Shown here: in pieces, positions 7,509-10,877 of the stretch | Layout of the letters: every line of letters begins with the position of its first letter | How positions within the stretch are numbered: the first letter of the stretch is position 1 | NCBI GenBank assembly: GCA_946480585.1 | Contig: CAMLKQ010000049.1 | Coordinates: forward strand, 1 to 10,877 | From: an uncultured Kangiella sp. | GTDB taxonomy: Bacteria > Pseudomonadota > Gammaproteobacteria > Enterobacterales > DSM-103792 | DNA length: 10,877 nucleotides | Direction of reading: 5' to 3' | Program-made: the position numbers and the translations under genes | The notes under the pieces: generated by a model | Database searches by the model: none | What the model saw: the letters and a program-made list of their open reading frames with translations, nothing else | Told to the model about the DNA's origin: nothing

Positions 7509-7598
7509 TTTCGTGGCGCCTGTGCCATCATGGCAGTGCATCAGCCCAACGCGACGCTTGCCCTATTCCTCACCGCTGAAACCTCTCCGGGGGCCGTC

Positions 7599-8429
7599 AT
7601 GAGCCAGAGCAAAACCGATTTTCCTTACATCCACGGTTTCTCCGATACCGAGCAGCAGCGGCTGCGCCGGCAGGCGCGCTTCTCCGAGCACATGGTCTAT
7701 CGCGATATCGATTTGCGTGATGCGCTGTCGGTGCTGGAAGTCGGCTGCGGAGTCGGTGCCCAGAGTGAAATTCTGCTGCGCCGGTTTCCGCATATTGAGC
7801 TCACCGGCATCGACATGAGCGAGCGACAACTGGCGGCGGCCAACCAACATTTGACCACGGTACCGTGGGCCGATGGTCGCTATCAATTGCGGCAGATGGA
7901 TGCCGGCGCCATGTCATTTCGCGCCCGCAGTTTTGATGCGGCATTCCTGTGCTGGGTGCTGGAGCATGTGCCGAATCCGTCGCTGGTGCTGTCGGAAGTG
8001 CGCCGGGTGCTGAAGCCGGGCGGTGTCGTTTACATCACCGAAGTGATGAACGCGAGTTTCTTCCTCGATCCGTATTCGCCGCATCTGCTGCAGTACTGGA
8101 TGGCATTCAACGATTATCAACTCGAATGCAATGGCGATCCGTTTGTTGGCGCCAAACTCGGCAACTTGCTGCTGGCGCTCGGCTACGAAGACATCCGCAC
8201 CGAATTGAAAACCTGGCACCTCGACAACCGGTACCCGGACAAACGTCAGGAGATCATCGAGTACTGGACCGAACTGCTGCTCTCCGCGGCCGATCAACTG
8301 ATCGCGGCCGGCAAAGTCACCGCGGCCCTGGTCGAGGCGATGAAAGCCGAACTGGCCAGTGTCCAGAACAATCCCAATGCCGTGTTTCTGTATTCGTTTG
8401 TCCAGGCCAGCGCCCGGGTCTATCGCTGA
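7599..8429 (+). CDS. Class I SAM-dependent methyltransferase
   Basis: A 276-residue protein with a full Rossmann methyltransferase core. Motif I is VLEVGCGVGAQSEILL (45-60) and the acidic loop after strand 2 is LTGIDMSERQL (68-78, Asp72). MDAGAMSF follows at 100-107, then motif IV with SFDAAFLCWVLEHVPNPSLV (111-130), then LSEVRRVLKPGGVVYITEV (131-149). The C-terminal 125 residues (FFLDPYSPHLLQYWMAFNDY and onward) form a helical region that probably covers the substrate pocket; the acceptor is unknown. It resembles the ubiquinone/menaquinone-methyltransferase-like (Methyltransf_11/25) group. The frame is open far upstream (to 7182) inside the PhzF gene. The ATG at 7599 is preferred because GGGGG sits 6 nt before it and the family region follows; an ATG at 7530 in the same frame lacks a ribosome site. 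Cytosolic; likely its own transcription unit. Confidence 0.92.
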   Translation: MSQSKTDFPYIHGFSDTEQQRLRRQARFSEHMVYRDIDLRDALSVLEVGCGVGAQSEILLRRFPHIELTGIDMSERQLAAANQHLTTVPWADGRYQLRQMDAGAMSFRARSFDAAFLCWVLEHVPNPSLVLSEVRRVLKPGGVVYITEVMNASFFLDPYSPHLLQYWMAFNDYQLECNGDPFVGAKLGNLLLALGYEDIRTELKTWHLDNRYPDKRQEIIEYWTELLLSAADQLIAAGKVTAALVEAMKAELASVQNNPNAVFLYSFVQASARVYR

Positions 8430-8459
8430 GCCTTCGCCCGATTGGCAGTCAGCGCAGAA

Positions 8460-8487
8460 GCCGGTAAGGTACCGGCCAGACGTTTTT
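8460..8487 (+). terminator. Hairpin with T-tract between methyltransferase and PH-domain gene
   Basis: Perfect 7-bp inverted repeat GCCGGTA (8460-8466) / TACCGGC (8470-8476), loop AGG, then CAGACG and TTTTT (8483-8487). The T-tract begins six bases after the stem, which weakens the terminator call. It ends only 13 nt before the next ATG, so if active it would act as a terminator or attenuator placed immediately before the PH-domain gene's ribosome site. Confidence 0.4.
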
Positions 8488-8500
8488 CCGGAATCGGCTC

Positions 8501-8983
8501 ATGGACTCTTACGTTGCCAAAGTACTGACCAGTGGTGAAAAAGTGCTGCACACCGGTCAGGTGTCGTGGTGGACTTTGTTCGGTCCGCTTTCACTGTCGC
8601 TGCTGCTGCTGGCGGGCGCCCTCGCTTGGCAACTGTGGCGGCCAACGCCGATCCTGCCGCTGGTGGTACTTGCCGCGTCGGCCCTGGTGGCGGCCGTTGC
8701 CTATGTCCGGCAGCGCTCAACCGAGCTCGCCATCACCAACAAGCGCTTGATCGTCAAACGCGGCTTTGTCCGGCGCGACACCATCGAGATCAATCTGGTG
8801 AAAGTGGAGAGCTTGCAGGTCGAGCAGAACCTGCTCGGTCGTCTGCTCAATTACGGTGACGTGGTGGTGTCCGCCGGTGGCGGCCCGATGGCGCCGATCC
8901 GCGGCATCGCCGATCCGCTGGTGTTTCGCCGGCATTTCAATGAAGCCACCGACCAGAGCCAGCAGGCCGACGACAACCGCTGA
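8501..8983 (+). CDS. Membrane protein with bacterial PH domain (bPH2/DUF304-like)
   Basis: A 160-residue protein. Two hydrophobic segments at about 25-45 (FGPLSLSLLLLAGALAWQL) and 50-69 (PILPLVVLAASALVAAVAYV) form a short membrane hairpin. They are followed by a cytoplasmic domain at 72-146 with the YdbS/YdbT-type bPH2 pattern: STELAITNKRLIVKRGFVRR, TIEINLVKVESLQVEQNLLG, RLLNYGDVVVSAGGGPMAPI, then RGIADPLVFRRHF. Residues 1-20 (VAKVLTSGEKVLHTGQVSWW region) match the usual N-terminal lead of these proteins. The biochemical role of the family is not established; it is membrane-bound. The ATG at 8501 is supported by a weak GGA 8 nt upstream. The gene is convergent with the minus-strand gene ending at 9277. 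Confidence 0.88.
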   Translation: MDSYVAKVLTSGEKVLHTGQVSWWTLFGPLSLSLLLLAGALAWQLWRPTPILPLVVLAASALVAAVAYVRQRSTELAITNKRLIVKRGFVRRDTIEINLVKVESLQVEQNLLGRLLNYGDVVVSAGGGPMAPIRGIADPLVFRRHFNEATDQSQQADDNR

Positions 8984-9050
8984 GCGACCCACACGCGCCA
9001 TCCCGTTATCTCGCGGCGGCCAAACCGGTCGCGCTGGCAAATTCCCGAGC

Positions 9051-9089
9051 AAAAAAAAAAGCGGTATCGCGTGGTGTTCACGATACCGC
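9051..9089 (-). terminator. Strong minus-strand intrinsic terminator
   Basis: On the minus strand, a 9-bp perfect stem GCGGTATCG / CGATACCGC (9061-9069 with 9081-9089, 11-nt loop) is followed directly by ten Ts (A10 at 9051-9060 on the plus strand). On the plus strand the stem is followed by CGAAAAACC, so it acts only on minus-strand transcripts. It ends the transcript of the anchored surface-protein gene, leaving a 3' untranslated region of about 190 nt. The rest of 8984-9276 shows no credible gene. Confidence 0.85.
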
Positions 9090-9276
9090 CGAAAAACCGG
9101 TGTCACTCTTCATGAGCAACACCTTGCACAAACACCAGTCTTGAACCGTTACTGCTCGCACAGGCTACGCATGCCACGCTGGCCCGGCGCTTGCCGCCCT
9201 GTCGGTCAGCACCGGAGCCTGAAGCATCCATACTCCAATACGCACCGTCGCTGACAACCGATCACTTGGCATCGCT

Positions 9277-10665
9277 TCACTGCTGGTTCGTGGAAGACGC
9301 AGTTTTCGTCCGGCCCGGCCGGCGGTCGGCTGTAACCGGCACGGCCTGCCGGCTGGACCGCAGCCGCGCCCGTGCCAGCAGCAACCCGGCAACCACCCCC
9401 AGCAACAGCAGGCTCATCGAACCACCACCGCCACTGCCGTCGGAATCGCTGTCACCGCCGCCACCGCCACCACCACCGCCGGGGCTGTCGTCACGGTCGG
9501 CATCTTCCAGCGGTACCCGCGACAACTCCGGCCGCTCGCTCGACACGCTGGCGACCAGCTGCTGGCTGCCAGCGTCGTACAGATCGATTTGCATGTCATA
9601 ACGGGCGGTCGGATAGCCACTCTGCCACTCGGCCGTGAAGCTGTAGCGATCGGCATCACCGCTGACATCGATGGTGAAGATTGCCGAGGTGTGTTCGGTT
9701 TCCCAGTCACCGCCCGGCTCCCGGATCCGCAGCACGGCATAAGCGGCGCGGCTGCCGCTGTCATGATCCGGATCGAAGCTGACCGTGAAGCGCGAGTAGT
9801 AACCGTCGTTGTCGCGGTCAGTCAGCAAAGTGGTGTCGACATCGCCGATCGAGAAACCGGCGTAAGGAATGTCCAGATCGAGGCCACTGTCTTCCAGCGG
9901 CAAATCGCGCAAGGAGCTGTCTTCAAACGGACCCATGGTGGCAACGATGCCGCTGTAACCGCTTTCATACAGATCCACCAGCACATCGTATTCGGCGGTC
10001 GGGTAGCCATCGTTCAACAGGGTTTCGACGTAGTAGTCGTCGCTGTCACTTTCGCCATAAATCCAGAAATCATCGGTTGTGTAGTAGTGCTGCCAGTCAC
10101 CGCTGTCGCCGACACGGCGCAGGTAAAGCTTGGCGTACACGAGCGCATCGCCGTAGCTGACATCGGCATCAAAACGGATTTCAAAACGGCGGAAATAGCC
10201 GTCGTCATCGGCATCGCTGATCAGGCTGCGCCCCGCATCCCAAAGCCGGAAATCATGGCTGGCACTTTTGCGCAGCGTGACCTGAGCCGGCCGAGTCGGC
10301 TCGGTCGTGGCCGTTTTGCTGTCAGTGATCGGCTTGCTATCAGCAGTCTGTGTGCTGTCGCCAGTCTGCTTGCTATCAACGGTCTGCTTGCTGTCAACGG
10401 TCGGTTTGCTGGCAGCCGTTTCGGCTGCGCGTTGCGCCGCCACCCGGAGCGGATCGCGATGGCTGACGCCAGCGGCGGTCTTGTTCGCTGCAGCCGGACC
10501 AGCCGCGCCATCCTGATAGCGGGCCTGCCGCGAGCTTGCCATTTTGGCAAGCGATGCCGGCCGATCGGCCTGATAACCGGCCACTGACTGGGCCACCGGC
10601 ACATCCGCGGCCCAGGCGGCAGAAAGTCCGCTGGTGAGGGCAAAAGCGATGGCAGAGCGCAACAT
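9277..10665 (-). CDS. Choice-of-anchor-H-like secreted surface protein
   Basis: A 462-residue protein. Signal peptide at 1-19 (AAWA/AD). Next comes an Ala-rich low-complexity region with five hexapeptide repeats of PTVDSK type (88-117). Two homologous beta domains follow, about 138-258 and 268-388. Each has a DxDxDG loop (DADDDGYFRRF 151-161; DRDNDGYYSRF 283-293), a repeated F-x-I/V-x-FD strand, an SGYPTARYD or DGYPTAEYD motif, a DLYD/DLYE turn and a closing PLED. After these, a nine-Gly run and DSDSDGSGGGGS lead to one membrane helix (MSLLLLGVVAGLLL, 417-430) and an Arg cluster. This order matches the 'choice-of-anchor H' family and resembles a GlyGly-CTERM (rhombosortase) signal, but a tail of about 27 residues after the Arg cluster is longer than usual. 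The DxDxDG loops suggest calcium binding (inference). The ATG at 10665 is chosen for GGGAG 8 nt upstream and the signal peptide; the frame runs on to 10851. Function unknown. Confidence 0.85.
   Translation of the reverse strand: MLRSAIAFALTSGLSAAWAADVPVAQSVAGYQADRPASLAKMASSRQARYQDGAAGPAAANKTAAGVSHRDPLRVAAQRAAETAASKPTVDSKQTVDSKQTGDSTQTADSKPITDSKTATTEPTRPAQVTLRKSASHDFRLWDAGRSLISDADDDGYFRRFEIRFDADVSYGDALVYAKLYLRRVGDSGDWQHYYTTDDFWIYGESDSDDYYVETLLNDGYPTAEYDVLVDLYESGYSGIVATMGPFEDSSLRDLPLEDSGLDLDIPYAGFSIGDVDTTLLTDRDNDGYYSRFTVSFDPDHDSGSRAAYAVLRIREPGGDWETEHTSAIFTIDVSGDADRYSFTAEWQSGYPTARYDMQIDLYDAGSQQLVASVSSERPELSRVPLEDADRDDSPGGGGGGGGGDSDSDGSGGGGSMSLLLLGVVAGLLLARARLRSSRQAVPVTADRRPGRTKTASSTNQQ
10315..10404 (-). 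repeat. 18-bp in-frame tandem repeat (five hexapeptides)
   Basis: Five imperfect 18-bp units encode PTVDSK, QTVDSK, QTGDST, QTADSK and PITDSK (residues 88-117 of the surface protein). The units form a hydrophilic spacer between the signal-peptide region and the first beta domain. Copy number could vary by slippage. Confidence 0.85.
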
Positions 10666-10706
10666 GATGAAAACTCCCTGAGTGGATTCGAACCGCTGCC
10701 GTGAAC

Positions 10707-10724
10707 CGACGCCGCGTAGCGTCG
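10707..10724 (-). promoter_or_regulatory. Leader hairpin upstream of the surface-protein gene
   Basis: Perfect 6-bp inverted repeat CGACGC (10707-10712) / GCGTCG (10719-10724) with a 6-nt loop, 41 nt upstream of the minus-strand ATG. Its role is unknown: a leader stem or protein site are both possible. Confidence 0.3.
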
Positions 10725-10783
10725 TAGCCCGATCAGCACAAGCATCGTCAAGCTGGTGCCATTTGGCGGCATGCGTACTGAAT

Positions 10784-10860
10784 CGATCCTGAACGGTGGA
10801 CGCTCGCCAGCCCGGGCCCCTACACTGTGCGTCCACTGTGCGTCGCACCATTCAGGATCG
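10784..10860. repeat. 15-bp inverted repeat flanking a promoter-like region
   Basis: CGATCCTGAACGGTG (10784-10798) and CACCATTCAGGATCG (10846-10860) are inverted copies matching at 14 of 15 positions, with a 47-bp spacer. The spacer holds a TACACT -10-like hexamer (10821-10826) and an 11-bp tandem repeat. The right arm overlaps the AGGA ribosome site of the next plus-strand gene. Confidence 0.8.
10823..10844. repeat. 11-bp perfect tandem repeat
   Basis: Two head-to-tail copies of CACTGTGCGTC. The 11-bp period is about one helical turn, as expected if two protein molecules bind on the same DNA face. It lies inside the 15-bp inverted repeat. Confidence 0.8.
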
Positions 10861-10864
10861 GTTC

Positions 10865-10877
10865 ATGCTTGCGACCC
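10865..10877 (+). CDS. Possible start of a plus-strand gene, cut by window end
   Basis: An ATG at 10865 begins M-L-A-T and runs off the window. AGGA lies about 8 nt upstream, and the ten bases TCGGTTCATG match the start region of the TonB receptor gene. Product cannot be judged from four codons. Confidence 0.35.

Noticed and set aside
7530..7598. N-terminal extension of the methyltransferase from an in-frame ATG at 7530
   Set aside because: No ribosome site and no family similarity in the extra residues; the ATG at 7599 has a G-rich site at the right distance.
9112..9144. 10-codon plus-strand frame in the convergent gap
   Set aside because: Too short, and no ribosome site or coding signal; it lies in the 3' UTR opposite the minus-strand gene.
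10681..10695. tRNA T-arm-like GGTTCGAATCC on the minus strand near the surface-protein start
   Set aside because: The T-loop consensus is present, but there is no acceptor partner, D-arm, 7-nt anticodon loop or CCA end around it, and the arm pairing has a mismatch. Probably chance, or at most a tRNA fragment.

Overview
The window looks like chromosomal DNA of a GC-rich Gram-negative bacterium, most likely a gammaproteobacterium. Evidence: a TonB-dependent outer-membrane receptor, a second small outer-membrane barrel protein ending in Phe, Shine-Dalgarno-led ATG starts, and a choice-of-anchor-H-like surface protein with a Gly-rich C-terminal anchor. The genus cannot be fixed from sequence alone. 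No rRNA, complete tRNA, CRISPR array, transposase, integrase or phage gene was seen. Most of the window is ordinary single-gene accessory or housekeeping content, with no obvious multi-gene defence or biosynthetic cluster.

Layout. (1) 1-1210, minus strand: a cysteine hydrolase of the isochorismatase family followed by a DJ-1/PfpI (GlxA-type regulator) gene cut by the window edge. They are 54 nt apart and look like one operon. (2) 1211-1477: divergent intergenic region with stacked palindromes. (3) 1478-8983, plus strand: an ATP-grasp-like enzyme of unknown role, a TonB-dependent receptor, a small Asp-rich outer-membrane barrel protein, a YchJ-family SEC-C protein, a PhzF-family protein, a class I SAM methyltransferase, and a two-TM bacterial PH-domain protein. 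Terminator-like hairpins follow the receptor, the barrel protein and the methyltransferase, so most of these are probably separate transcription units. YchJ and PhzF (45 nt apart) are the best operon pair on this strand. (4) 8984-9276: convergent gap with a strong minus-strand intrinsic terminator (stem plus ten Us). (5) 9277-10665, minus strand: secreted choice-of-anchor-H-like protein with hexapeptide repeats, two homologous beta domains with DxDxDG loops, a poly-Gly linker and a C-terminal membrane anchor. (6) 10666-10864: a divergent, repeat-rich control region (15-bp inverted repeat, 11-bp tandem repeat, hairpin) leading to the first codons of another plus-strand gene.

Most worth following up: the repeat-rich control region at the right end, the orphan ATP-grasp-like protein, the altered active-site motif of the PhzF homologue, and the architecture of the anchored surface protein. 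All functional calls come from motif recognition by eye; no database search was possible.
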